The position numbers and the translations under genes are program-made. From an uncultured Lachnospiraceae bacterium (GTDB taxonomy: Bacteria; Bacillota; Clostridia; Lachnospirales; Lachnospiraceae), in contig CANOKL010000024.1 of the NCBI GenBank assembly GCA_947566645.1, forward strand, positions 1 through 60,758: a stretch of DNA of 60,758 nt. Direction: 5' to 3'. Shown here piece after piece: positions 44,390 to 53,049 of this stretch (position 1 is its first letter; each line of letters begins with the position of its first letter). The notes under the pieces are model-generated. The model was not told the origin of the DNA and did no database searches. It saw only the letters and a list, made by a program, of their open reading frames with translations.

Positions 44390-45400
44390 ATGACAAATCG
44401 TGAGATTGCGAAAAAGCTTGGTATTTCTCCCGCTGCTCTTTCTCTTGTTATCAACCACAAGCCTGGTGTATCCGAGGCAACAAGAGAGACTGTACGGGTC
44501 CAGCTTAGGGAACTGGGCTATGAACACCTAATAAAAAAAGCCCCGGCTGCCCCGGGGAATCATCTAAGCTTCATTATATATAAAAGACATGGTGAGATCT
44601 TAGATTCCCACCCCTTCTTTCTCCTTCTAATGGAGAACATTGAAAATCATGCAAAAAAATACGGCTACAGCATCCTGCTGTGTACCGTTGACAAGCGCCG
44701 TCCCATTGAACCGCAGATTCAGCATCTGTGCCAGCAGGACTCCGAAGGAGCGATCATTTTCGCCACAGAGATGCACGCGGAAGACCTCATGCCCTTTTTC
44801 AGTCTTCCGTTTCCCTTCGTTGTAATGGATAATGATTTTACACAGCTGACATGCAATACCGTTTCCATTAATAATCAGATGGGAACCTTCCAGGCAGTCG
44901 GGCATCTGATGGACAGGGGGATCTCGCGTATCGGCTATTTAAAAGGAAATATCCGCATCAGCAGCTTTATGGAACGTCAGCGGGGCTATGAGGATGCCCT
45001 TGCGCATTATGGCAAAGGCTTTATCCCCGGTGATATTATAGAACTGCGCCACAGCGAGGAGGGCAGCTACCGTGATATGCACCAGTATCTGAAGCAGCAC
45101 CCCGATCTTCCAGAAGCTTTTGTCAGTGATGACGATACCATTGCTTCGGGTGCCATGAGGGCGCTGTCCGAATATGGCTGCCGGATCCCTGAGGATATTT
45201 CAATTATTGGATTTAATGACCGTCCTGCCTGCGAAGTTACGACTCCTCCTCTTACATCGGTTAACGTATCAAAGTATGCCCTCTCTGCTGAGACAGTAGA
45301 TGAACTGATCCGCCTGATTGGAAATCAGGCGCAGCCGGAAACACGTTCCAGGAAACTGCGCATCGGCACGAAGCTGATAAAGAGACAGTCCGTCCGCTGA
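44390..45400 (+). CDS. LacI-family transcriptional regulator (orphan)
   Basis: 336 residues. Helix-turn-helix TNREIAKKLGISPAALSLVINHKPGVS (residues 2-28), sensor domain 60-330 with GYLKGNIRISSFMERQRGYEDAL and ISIIGFNDRPACEVTTPPLTSV. AAGGAG precedes the ATG. No transporter or enzyme gene follows on this strand; a transposase remnant lies directly after it, so the operon it once controlled may have been lost, or it acts elsewhere. Confidence 0.93.
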   Translation: MTNREIAKKLGISPAALSLVINHKPGVSEATRETVRVQLRELGYEHLIKKAPAAPGNHLSFIIYKRHGEILDSHPFFLLLMENIENHAKKYGYSILLCTVDKRRPIEPQIQHLCQQDSEGAIIFATEMHAEDLMPFFSLPFPFVVMDNDFTQLTCNTVSINNQMGTFQAVGHLMDRGISRIGYLKGNIRISSFMERQRGYEDALAHYGKGFIPGDIIELRHSEEGSYRDMHQYLKQHPDLPEAFVSDDDTIASGAMRALSEYGCRIPEDISIIGFNDRPACEVTTPPLTSVNVSKYALSAETVDELIRLIGNQAQPETRSRKLRIGTKLIKRQSVR

Positions 45401-45417
45401 AAAAACTAAGGAGGTAT

Positions 45418-45603
45418 TTCAATCTCCCGCGGGGCAAAAATGCAAACCGCTATGACAAGGCCTTTCAGGGGGAAATCCGGCAACTTTTAAATACCGATCC
45501 CCCTGATGGGTCTCTCAGATGGACGGAGCCCTTCCTTTCAAAATATACGGGCGTCCCGCCTGACGTTATATGGCGGTATCTCCGCAAAGAAGGGATTTCC
45601 AGG
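45418..45603 (+). pseudogene. Transposase N-terminal remnant (IS630-like)
   Basis: One frame reads NRYDKAFQGEIRQLLNT, DPPDGSLRWTEPFLSKYTGV, PPDVIWRYLRKEGIS. The PPDG-RWT...L...VIWR-L-K-GI pattern resembles the helix-turn-helix region of IS630-family transposases. There is no start codon context, no DDE domain and no inverted repeats. It ends where the converging ATP-binding gene begins. Confidence 0.42.
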
Positions 45604-45608
45604 TGGAA

Positions 45609-47108
45609 TTATTTCATTTTATAATAACTTCCTTTTAATTTACCTTCTTTTTTCAATACCCCTGCCTCTACCAGTTCTTTTAAGATTTTTAATGCACGGG
45701 AATCTTTCACATTCAGCAGATTCTGGACTTCTTTATTCGTTATTATCCCTCTTTCCTCTATATACTGAATAATTTTTTTATAATTATCATTTGATTTATC
45801 CGTACTTTTCCTTACTTTTTCCGTACTTTTTTTCGTTTTATCCGTACTTTTCTTTACTTTTTCCGTATTATTTTGCATTTTATCCGTACTTTTTTGCATT
45901 TTATCCGTACTTTTTCCAATCCTAGTTTTATCCGAAAAACGGAATAAGTTTATGCGAAAACTTCCTGCAATTTCCATTAATTCCGGTTCTTCTAACCCAA
46001 GTTCCCGGCATCTTCTGATAATCCTCGGAATCCCACTGCCCCAGTGCTCCATAATATTCATATAAGTAAACGCATATACCAATGCCCGATTCCTTGGTAT
46101 GGAGATCCCTTCTCTTATATCTTTCAATCTCAAACTTCCAAACAGCATCCCCGGAGAAGTCACTTCCACACGATCATCATACACTGCCACTTGTATACTT
46201 GAGGGATGCAGATAGCTTCGATGAACCACAGCATTACAAATCATCTCCCTGATACATTCTGTTGGTAGTTCAAATATATCGGTTCTGTATAACCCATTAA
46301 TCTCCGAACCCATATTTATATTGCGCAGGACATACTCATATGCCGCATCCAGCTGTGTCACAATATCCCCATTGTATTCTCTCCGATCAATAAACACATC
46401 TCTGTCTTTCCCCTTAAATACAGCACATTGTATTGTTGCCTGCGGAAATAAATTACTTGTCATAAGCAGAAAAGCATTTGTTGGATAGCACTTATCCCCC
46501 TGTTTAACTAAAAATCCCCAACTTAATAAATTTTGTTTTGTCGGGCGATAAATTCTCTCTGACGCCTCCTCAGAATTACAATGTTCTACCGCATATTGAT
46601 ACATTCTATCACACAAACGGTTAATTTCATTCTCTGTAACACTTGCCTCTGATGCTGCATAGGTCTGGTCAAAACACCGATTGACACCCTCAAATTCTAA
46701 TTCCTTAAGTACAAACGAATCCGCTGGTCTGGTAGTTCCTGACACTCGTATATAAGTTCCATTTTCTTTTCCTTTTGCAGTTAGATAATATGGACGCTGA
46801 CTGCCTGGCATTATATTTACCACAATTACAACCTTTTCCTCAATAGAGGCCAATGTCACAATTGGCATTATCATCGGTGTACAACTGTCACAGATTGCCG
46901 AAGTAATTCCATCCATTATAGAGAAAGCATCTTCCTGGTTGATTCCCAGAACTTTAAATGTACTGTCTTCCACACCAAACACAATTTTTCCCCCACTGCC
47001 ATTTGCAAATGCAACTACTGTTTTCATATAAACTTCACTTTTTTTCGGAACTTCCTGTTTAAACTCAATATACTCTGATTCTCCTGACATGATATCCTCT
47101 ACAGTCAT
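45609..47108 (-). CDS. AlbA_2/HATPase_c_4 ATP-binding transcriptional-regulator-like protein
   Basis: 499 residues. N-terminal AlbA_2 domain (EDIMSGESEYIEFKQEVPKK, VVAFANGSGGKIVFGVED), central GHKL-like ATP-binding domain (IREMICNAVVHRSYL, YTYMNIMEHWGSGIPRII), six heptads of the KSTDKMQ type (about residues 398-439), and a C-terminal winged helix (NKEVQNLLNVKDSRALKILKELV). Also called RecG-related or divergent AAA_4 proteins; function unclear, probably DNA or RNA binding. A truncated relative is at 38300. Monocistronic. Confidence 0.88.
   Translation of the reverse strand: MTVEDIMSGESEYIEFKQEVPKKSEVYMKTVVAFANGSGGKIVFGVEDSTFKVLGINQEDAFSIMDGITSAICDSCTPMIMPIVTLASIEEKVVIVVNIMPGSQRPYYLTAKGKENGTYIRVSGTTRPADSFVLKELEFEGVNRCFDQTYAASEASVTENEINRLCDRMYQYAVEHCNSEEASERIYRPTKQNLLSWGFLVKQGDKCYPTNAFLLMTSNLFPQATIQCAVFKGKDRDVFIDRREYNGDIVTQLDAAYEYVLRNINMGSEINGLYRTDIFELPTECIREMICNAVVHRSYLHPSSIQVAVYDDRVEVTSPGMLFGSLRLKDIREGISIPRNRALVYAFTYMNIMEHWGSGIPRIIRRCRELGLEEPELMEIAGSFRINLFRFSDKTRIGKSTDKMQKSTDKMQNNTEKVKKSTDKTKKSTEKVRKSTDKSNDNYKKIIQYIEERGIITNKEVQNLLNVKDSRALKILKELVEAGVLKKEGKLKGSYYKMK
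45791..45917 (-). repeat. Six degenerate 21-bp tandem repeats inside the 45609 gene
   Basis: DNA units of the form TTTTATCCGTACTTTTYTT (plus strand) encode KSTDKMQ-type heptads, forming a charged, possibly coiled-coil linker. Copy number could vary by slippage. Confidence 0.75.
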
Positions 47109-47168
47109 TGAATGTCACCTTCTTCCCCTTCAAAATACACCGACTACATACCATCATATAAATCTTTA

Positions 47169-47545
47169 CTAATTCAATCCCTTCAGATATCTTATTACTT
47201 TATCTTCTATCTCCTCTTTCGTAAAATAATCTAAAATATAGGTGCCTCCCAAAACATTCAGATACTTTGTTGCTTCATAATAAATATCTCTCTTCCTGCG
47301 CCCTTTTAGTACAAATCCCTCTTTTTCAAGCTTATAAAAGTGCAATGCTGATAGTATGGTTTCCCAATATAATTATTAGAAAATATTACAAGGGTCTTTG
47401 TAGCAAAATCATTCTCCAAATACTTTGTCAGTTCAAATGGATCCCTCTTATCCTTGTCATATGTCAAACGTCCAATCCACCACAGTTTCGATAAGGGATT
47501 TACGACTCCTCTTAGCTCCCGGTAATAATACCCTGTCGGCAACAG
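47169..47545 (-). pseudogene. DUF6339-like gene, truncated and frameshifted
   Basis: GYYYRELRGVVNPLSKLWWIGRLTYD continues to NNYIG. At about 47363 the frame changes to ETILSALHFYKLEKEGF...RYLKGLN with a stop at 47169. A stop just upstream of GYYYREL and no ribosome site show that the 5' part is missing. Family recalled from the RELRGVV-LWWIGRLTYD block. The rest of 47109-47745 shows only the palindrome at 47637. Confidence 0.65.
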
Positions 47546-47636
47546 ACCTTATGACGCGTCTCGGGCTCCCACACAGGCCGACTTTCCTAGTACAGCTTTT
47601 ATTCAATCTTGAAGCAATACTACCTAATATTCGTGT

Positions 47637-47698
47637 CATCTGCACGTCTCTTAACCTAGACGCAGCGAACTGCGTCTAGGTTAAGAGACGTGCAGATG
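47637..47698. repeat. 62-bp perfect inverted repeat (29-bp arms, CGAA loop)
   Basis: Arms begin CATCTGCACGTCTCTTAACC and end with GACGCAG before the loop; every base pairs. No T-run on either strand. It lies 48 bp from the 3' end of sufB and at the broken 5' side of the DUF6339 pseudogene. Confidence 0.8.
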
Positions 47699-47745
47699 GC
47701 GCGGATAGCGAGTGCTTATTCCTCAAGAATTAATGCAGCGCTGTA

Positions 47746-48672
47746 CTAATTCAGAAAGTTATCTATAATGACACTTTCAGCCTCTTCCTCAGTCATTCCC
47801 ATGGTTCTGAGTTTTACAAGCTGCTCATCATTAATCCTTCCGATCGCCGCCTCGTGTATAATAGCAGCATCCAGGTGCTTCGCATTGATTTCCGGAATAG
47901 AGCTTACCTCCGCATGATCCATAATAATCGAGTCACACTGCACATGGGCATGGCAGCCTGCATTTCCTACTGCCTTTGGGTGAAATACCTGCTTCGAGCT
48001 CCCTTTAGCAACAGAACGGGATACGATCTGGGCAGAACTTCCCTCTCCATTCATCTGTACCTCCATGTTAGAGACAGCTGACTGATTGTCGTGGGTCATA
48101 AGCTTCTCCACAACATACAGCTTCGCGCCCTTGCCCATGGAGATATTTGTCTCTCTCTGAGTGGAGTCTACGCCCTTGATCTGTGCTGTATCAAGAGTGA
48201 ATACCGAATCCTCCTCCATATAAATATTGGTCACCGGATTCAGCACTCTTGCGCCGGAGCCTTCCCCCTCGCCGTAATGCTTTTCTTCATAACGGACATT
48301 CGCTCCCTTTGCCACATGGAAGGAGTGGATGCCGTCGTGCCGGCTCTCATTGCAGCCGCTGTTGTGGATGCCGCAGCCAGCGATGATGGTCACCTCGGCC
48401 CCTTCGGCGACAAAAAAGTCATTGTATACGACATCCGTCATGCCGGACGCATCTACTACGACAGGGATGTGCACCTGCTCTCCCTTTGTGTTGCTGTCTA
48501 TATATACATCAATACCGGGCCTGTCTTCCTTCTTCTTAATCTTAATGTGCTCACTGTCGCCGTGGCAGAGGGCAATTCCGTTGTGTCTGAGATTGAATGC
48601 ACCCTCCTGGCGAAAGCCAGATTCGTCAATCTGTTTAAGTATCTTTTCCGTAATTTTATCTAAAAGCGCCAT
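47746..48672 (-). CDS. sufB: SufB/SufD-family Fe-S assembly scaffold (SmsB-like)
   Basis: 308 residues, much shorter than SufB (about 470) or SufD (about 430). The right-handed beta-helix core is present (VVDASGMTDVVYNDFFVAEGAEVTIIAGCGIHNSG, GDSEHIKIKKKEDR, SAVSNMEVQMNGEGSSAQIVSRSVA), with a C-terminal helical end GRINDEQLVKLRTMGMTEEEA. With SufC encoded upstream and no SufS, SufU or SufD in the window, it fits the minimal SufBC (SmsCB) systems described in anaerobes. The scaffold assembles Fe-S clusters in the cytoplasm. AGGAGG before the ATG. Confidence 0.88.
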   Translation of the reverse strand: MALLDKITEKILKQIDESGFRQEGAFNLRHNGIALCHGDSEHIKIKKKEDRPGIDVYIDSNTKGEQVHIPVVVDASGMTDVVYNDFFVAEGAEVTIIAGCGIHNSGCNESRHDGIHSFHVAKGANVRYEEKHYGEGEGSGARVLNPVTNIYMEEDSVFTLDTAQIKGVDSTQRETNISMGKGAKLYVVEKLMTHDNQSAVSNMEVQMNGEGSSAQIVSRSVAKGSSKQVFHPKAVGNAGCHAHVQCDSIIMDHAEVSSIPEINAKHLDAAIIHEAAIGRINDEQLVKLRTMGMTEEEAESVIIDNFLN

Positions 48673-48717
48673 ATTTTTATCCTCCTATTCTGACCGCTCC
48701 GGGGCCTACGCGGCCTA

Positions 48718-48809
48718 GGACGGGTGAGCCTCGCCTTCGGCTACGTTCCCCTATCTTGACCGCTCCCGCGGTTGGGGACGGGTGAGCCTCGCCTTCGGCT
48801 ACGTTCCCC
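48718..48809. repeat. GC-rich tandem repeat between sufC and sufB
   Basis: A 34-bp unit beginning GGACGGGTGAGCCTCGCCTT is repeated at 48718-48751 and 48776-48809, identical, with period 58; the TTGACCGCTCC before each copy is also repeated. Base composition is far more G+C-rich than the surroundings. Each unit contains a GCCTCGCCTTCGGC-type hairpin core. Confidence 0.8.
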
Positions 48810-48834
48810 CGTCCCCCTCTTGTCTTCCGGTTGT

Positions 48835-49554
48835 TTATTGTGGGAGGCAGGTGCAGGTGCCGGCGGGGTTCATGAGGGTTGGAAGGATGTCCTCTTTTGG
48901 TCCGATGGCGCCGATTCTGCCGTCCTCTATTACCATGATCCTGTCTGCCATCTGTATAATTCTCTCCTGGTGGGAGATGAGGATCAGACTCTGTTCTTTC
49001 TTTTGGTGTATCTTTTCGAATTGCTGTACAAGCATTGAAAAGCTCCAAAGGTCAATTCCTGCCTCCGGCTCGTCGAAGATGCACAGCTTATGAGGCTTTG
49101 CAAGTACGGTTGCAATCTCCAGGCGCTTCATCTCACCGCCGGAAAGTGTTGCGTCCACCTCTCTTGTAATGTATTCATTGGCGCATAAGCCTACAGCGCT
49201 CAGCATTCTGCAGCACTCGGGCTTTGTAAGTTCCTTTCCTGCTGCAAGGGACAAGAACCGGATAACGGTCATCCCCTTGAATCTCGGCGGCTGCTGGAAT
49301 GCGAATCCGATTCCCACATTTGCCCTGTGGTTGATATCATAAGAGGTGATGTCCTCTCCGTCCAGAATAATCTGCCCGTCGTCTGCATCCTCAATTCCCA
49401 TCAGCACCTTGGCCAGGGTGGACTTCCCTCCGCCGTTGGGACCGGTAATAACCAGCATCTCTCCGTCTGCCACCTCGAAGCTTATATTTTTTACAATACT
49501 TCTCTCTATTCCATTTTCATTTACCTTGAATGTGAGATCTCTAACCTCCAGCAT
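48835..49554 (-). CDS. sufC: SufC-type ATPase
   Basis: 239 residues: Walker A GPNGGGKSTLAK, Q-loop VGIGFAFQQPPRFKG, signature LSGGEMKR, Walker B LCIFDEPEAGID, H-loop ISHQE. The GFAFQ-PP and EPEAGID features mark SufC rather than a transporter ATPase. It supplies energy to the SufB-type scaffold encoded 162 bp downstream; that gap contains a tandem repeat, so coupling is less tight than usual. GGAGG stands nine bases before the ATG. Confidence 0.93.
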   Translation of the reverse strand: MLEVRDLTFKVNENGIERSIVKNISFEVADGEMLVITGPNGGGKSTLAKVLMGIEDADDGQIILDGEDITSYDINHRANVGIGFAFQQPPRFKGMTVIRFLSLAAGKELTKPECCRMLSAVGLCANEYITREVDATLSGGEMKRLEIATVLAKPHKLCIFDEPEAGIDLWSFSMLVQQFEKIHQKKEQSLILISHQERIIQMADRIMVIEDGRIGAIGPKEDILPTLMNPAGTCTCLPQ

Positions 49555-49681
49555 ATCTTATATCCTCCTAAAATCAGTAAGGGTTCAACGCCTTCACAGT
49601 TACCTGCAATTACCAATTATAATCCATCCAGAGCGGAAGTTCAAGTAAACGTTACCCTAATAATTCAATCCTGCAGGAATG

Positions 49682-49718
49682 ATTGCTATTCGCGGCCCGG
49701 GAGGCCGCTCATAGTAGC
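49682..49718. repeat. Dispersed hairpin repeat, variant copy B
   Basis: TTGCTATTCGCGG (variant of GTTACTATTCACGG), an inner GCGGCC/GGCCGC stem, and CCGCTCATAGTAGC matching the right arm of the copy at 18882. Lies between sufC and the double-cubane operon end. Confidence 0.55.
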
Positions 49719-49728
49719 CTATATTGGT

Positions 49729-51870
49729 CTACCTGACCTGTCTTCGCTCGACTTCCATCATAAGGAGAATTCTTTCACACTCCACCCCATCCATTGCATC
49801 GACCCCGATAATCTCATTGAGTCTCGCAATCCTTGGAAGCAGCGTATTGCGGTGCAGCTTCATCTTCGCTGCAGTAGAGGCCACATTGCGCTTCATCCGC
49901 AAATACCAGTACAATGTTTCGTAAAGTTCTTTCCCTTTCTCCAGCTCCTCCTTGTCCAGAATCCCCAGGTCTCCCGGATAGATCGACTCCTGCTCCATCC
50001 GTTCACTCATAAAGCCTACTGCAAGCTCATAATAATAATTTTCAATCAGCCTTACGTTTTCACGTTCCTTCTTTTCACCGGCAATCCGCATCATCCGTTC
50101 CAGTAATTTCCCATTTTCTTCCTTGCATGACACATCATGAAAGCCATTGCCGACCATAACCAGCCCGTCCAGCTCCTTCATGCATTGCCGGCAGACGGCA
50201 ATCAGCCGGTTCCGCTCTTCCTTCCCTTTCATACAGGATACAAACATTTTTTTCCCTTCCGGGGGCTTTGGCCTTCCCTGGAATTCATCATCGTTCTCAA
50301 GTGCTTCATAGATTTTCTCCAGATCATTACCTCTCTCTCCATAGAGCCAGAGATAATCCGGATGCGCCCTGTCCTCCCCCTGCCGGAACTGTTTTCTCAT
50401 GCTGTAGCTCTGAAGAAGAATATCTGCCAGCTGCTCTGCCGCCTTTTTTGACTTTCCCGGCATCACGTATGTGACAATTTTCCCCAACCCGTCGGGATAC
50501 TCTCTTTCAACCTTTTCTGCCCCGGTTTCCCATCCCGGCTGCCCGTTCCCTACACATGAAGTGCAGTGGTTATGCTGATCGTATTCTCCGACCGGAATTT
50601 TCGTATACTGCCAGATATCCTCCAGTATTTCCTGCTCCGAACTTCCAGTATTTCTTCCTGATAATACAATCCTGTAACAGCAGTTCATGTCAATCTGCTC
50701 CTCATCTGATTTTTCTGCCTCTATCATTTCAATAAACGCTGCCAGTCTTGTGGAGATCTGTCCGAAATCCGCATTGGAATAACCTGTATCAATGGGAATA
50801 TAAGGAAGGTGCTTTTCCTCATTTACAAATTTCCGTATATAAAAAGACTCTGCACCTGTAGCGTGGCAACCCGTCAGAATCACTTCTACCACTCCGTCCA
50901 CATGATATTCCTCTATAATCTCGCCGAGCAGTTCGATCCGGTTATCATTCGGCGTCATAATCGAACATCCTATTGACAAATATTTTCTGGCGATGGCATC
51001 ATATATATCATCTGCATCCTCTTCCACCATTGTCGAAATCGCACGCACGCCGCTGCAGTTCTCGGTTGCCACCACAACACCGCCATTTTGCTCTATCGCC
51101 CGTATCACCTTCAGACTGTCCCCTCCAATCGGACAGCCTGTCACCAGTATACGCACCCTTTTATCCAGCTTTTTGCCCTGTCTGTACTCCTCCAGAATCT
51201 TATTTCTTACGCCCTCCACCAGCTCCGGCGTCGTGCAAAAGTCAAAACGATATTTACTTCCGATAACCATCTTCTGTATGTCTTCTCCTGACACAGGAGC
51301 CGGTTCAAGCTTCATTAACTCACATAAGGATTTCAGTGACATGCGGATCCGGTTATTAAGATGAACCGCATCACGAATCATCTTCTCCGTGATGAACACA
51401 TGAAAGAATTCCTCCAGATATTCCTTTGCCCGTATGACTTCTGCCTTCCAGAACTCATATCCCCGCTCAGACTGGCTGTTCGGAAGTTCCATAACATGAA
51501 CCGGCTTGAACTCCATCATCATCTCATACATCTTTTTCTTTCCGTCACACGTTGTCTCCCCGATTACCAGATCTGCAAAATAAAAAAGCGGGCATTTATC
51601 CTCAATGGCAAACCCGTAACTAGACTTTACAAGCGGGCACATACTCTTAGGCAGGACCCGCTCAGCCGCAGGAATCGTCTCCTCGGCAAAGGAACATAAA
51701 GCAACCGGAATTGCTCCGGCAGCGATTGCAAGCTCCGGCGGAAAATAGGCACAATACATTCCAACTACTGGAATTCCCCGGTCCTTGTACTCCTTGATCT
51801 CCAGAAATGATTTTTTCTTCTGCTCTCCAAATTCCTCAAATATCTCTGGAAGCTCCCATTCAATCTTCAT
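49729..51870 (-). CDS. Double-cubane/2-hydroxyacyl-CoA dehydratase-family protein fused to a PucR helix-turn-helix
   Basis: 713 residues. Residues 1-385 form an HgdB/YjiM-like domain: GMYCAYFPPELAIAAGAIP (Cys40), SMCPLVKSS (Cys78), ETTCDGKKKMYE (Cys108), GENCSGVRA-like motif ENCSGVRA (Cys272), ILTGCHATGAES. Residues 395-640 form a Cys-rich middle (NCCYR, HNHCTSCVGNG, VSCMKG, AVCRQC) of unknown fold. Residues 645-705 form a PucR-type HTH (LRMKRNVASTAAKMKLHRNT). Double-cubane proteins do low-potential reductions with an ATPase activator; no such activator gene is seen here. The fusion to a DNA-binding domain suggests an Fe-S or substrate-sensing regulator. Overlaps the PucR gene by 4 bp. Confidence 0.85.
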   Translation of the reverse strand: MKIEWELPEIFEEFGEQKKKSFLEIKEYKDRGIPVVGMYCAYFPPELAIAAGAIPVALCSFAEETIPAAERVLPKSMCPLVKSSYGFAIEDKCPLFYFADLVIGETTCDGKKKMYEMMMEFKPVHVMELPNSQSERGYEFWKAEVIRAKEYLEEFFHVFITEKMIRDAVHLNNRIRMSLKSLCELMKLEPAPVSGEDIQKMVIGSKYRFDFCTTPELVEGVRNKILEEYRQGKKLDKRVRILVTGCPIGGDSLKVIRAIEQNGGVVVATENCSGVRAISTMVEEDADDIYDAIARKYLSIGCSIMTPNDNRIELLGEIIEEYHVDGVVEVILTGCHATGAESFYIRKFVNEEKHLPYIPIDTGYSNADFGQISTRLAAFIEMIEAEKSDEEQIDMNCCYRIVLSGRNTGSSEQEILEDIWQYTKIPVGEYDQHNHCTSCVGNGQPGWETGAEKVEREYPDGLGKIVTYVMPGKSKKAAEQLADILLQSYSMRKQFRQGEDRAHPDYLWLYGERGNDLEKIYEALENDDEFQGRPKPPEGKKMFVSCMKGKEERNRLIAVCRQCMKELDGLVMVGNGFHDVSCKEENGKLLERMMRIAGEKKERENVRLIENYYYELAVGFMSERMEQESIYPGDLGILDKEELEKGKELYETLYWYLRMKRNVASTAAKMKLHRNTLLPRIARLNEIIGVDAMDGVECERILLMMEVERRQVR

Positions 51871-53003
51871 AATGCGCTCTTACTCCTTATATTCTGCCCT
51901 GCTGCATCATTCATCATGATAAATGCCAGTAATCCTCTGGATGTCTCATAATCATTCATATCCCCGTCAATAATTTCCCGGATCCGTTTTAGCCGGTAAA
52001 CCAGCGTATTCCTGTGAATGTGCAGCCTTTTTGCCGCTGCGGTAACATTATTCTCACAGAGAAGATAGACCTTCAGCGAATAATATAATTCCGTATTGTT
52101 TTTCTCATCTTCCAGAATCAGCTGTTCGATGGAATAGTCCGTCAGCCCTGCCTTTTGGATCAGCGGAACTGTGTACGTATACATTCCCCGCATCATCCAG
52201 TCTTTTTCCTTCCGTACAGGCGCTGTTTTCTGAGATTCCTCTGCACATGCCATTCTCTTCAGAATATTCTTCTTACACCTGCACAGACTAAGCTTTGAAA
52301 ACACATCACTAATACAGCATCTTTGCTTTTCCGCCTCTATCCCCGCACAGATTACATCCGAATCCTGTTCTTTCACCAGATACAGCAATATAAAAACTGC
52401 ATCCCGTTCTTCATATACATGTATACAGTTCCATATACTGCGGATTCTGGCAACCAGTTCCTCTGCCCTTCCGTCTTTTTTACAGAATAATATAACAATA
52501 TATTTCCCCTCCGGACAGTAATCCTCCTCCGCTGCTTCCGTGAGTTCATCCTCAAACAGCATCCGTCCGATTATGTACTCCTTAAGCGGCTGTTTAAAAA
52601 TAAATGCTTTCTGTTCCTCTTCAAAAAAACGTTTTACATTCTCTGCCAGAACCAGTCCCAGCTTTTGAAACTGCTCTTCTCCCTCTTCCCCTCCATATAC
52701 AAGGACAACATGCCCGATAACCATTTTTCCTCCATATACCGGAGTTACGCAGCAGGATTGTCCATCCATCTTTTCTCTGCCATAAATGGCGACATAATCC
52801 TCAAACGTAAGATAGGTCTTTCCTGCAGATACCGGAAAAACCATGCTCCACAGGTGAGAGCATGCCATAAGCTTCCCCGTTCCTGTCACAAACGCGAGTC
52901 CTGCATTCGTATATTGCTCTATCCGCTCTGCTATACTCAGAAGAACCGGCTCTTCAAGCATAGCCTCAAAGATAATCCTGTAACAATTCTCAATTTCGAA
53001 CAT
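51867..53003 (-). CDS. PucR-family transcriptional regulator
   Basis: 378 residues from the ATG nine bases after GGAG. N-terminal sensor region (residues 10-140) includes GLAFVTGTGKLMACS and GGKMVIGHVVLVYGG, GAF-like. The middle region resembles the degenerate cyclase-like part of CdaR/PucR proteins, and the C-terminal HTH_30 is YLLCENNVTAAAKRLHIHRNTLVYRLKRI. The same HTH occurs at the end of the next gene, so the operon carries two PucR-type DNA-binding domains. PucR/CdaR regulators usually activate catabolic operons in the presence of substrate; this one probably controls its own operon. Confidence 0.9.
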   Translation of the reverse strand: MFEIENCYRIIFEAMLEEPVLLSIAERIEQYTNAGLAFVTGTGKLMACSHLWSMVFPVSAGKTYLTFEDYVAIYGREKMDGQSCCVTPVYGGKMVIGHVVLVYGGEEGEEQFQKLGLVLAENVKRFFEEEQKAFIFKQPLKEYIIGRMLFEDELTEAAEEDYCPEGKYIVILFCKKDGRAEELVARIRSIWNCIHVYEERDAVFILLYLVKEQDSDVICAGIEAEKQRCCISDVFSKLSLCRCKKNILKRMACAEESQKTAPVRKEKDWMMRGMYTYTVPLIQKAGLTDYSIEQLILEDEKNNTELYYSLKVYLLCENNVTAAAKRLHIHRNTLVYRLKRIREIIDGDMNDYETSRGLLAFIMMNDAAGQNIRSKSAL

Positions 53004-53049
53004 ATACATCAACTCCATACGAATATTATTTCCCAGAAAATTGTTTCTG

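Noticed and set aside
45791..45917. 21-bp repeats considered as a CRISPR array
   Set aside because: Continuous tandem units within a coding frame, with no unique spacers or cas genes.
48677..49048. 123-codon Gly/Arg-rich frame over the sufC-sufB gap
   Set aside because: Its content comes from the GC-rich tandem repeat and antisense of sufC; not protein-like.
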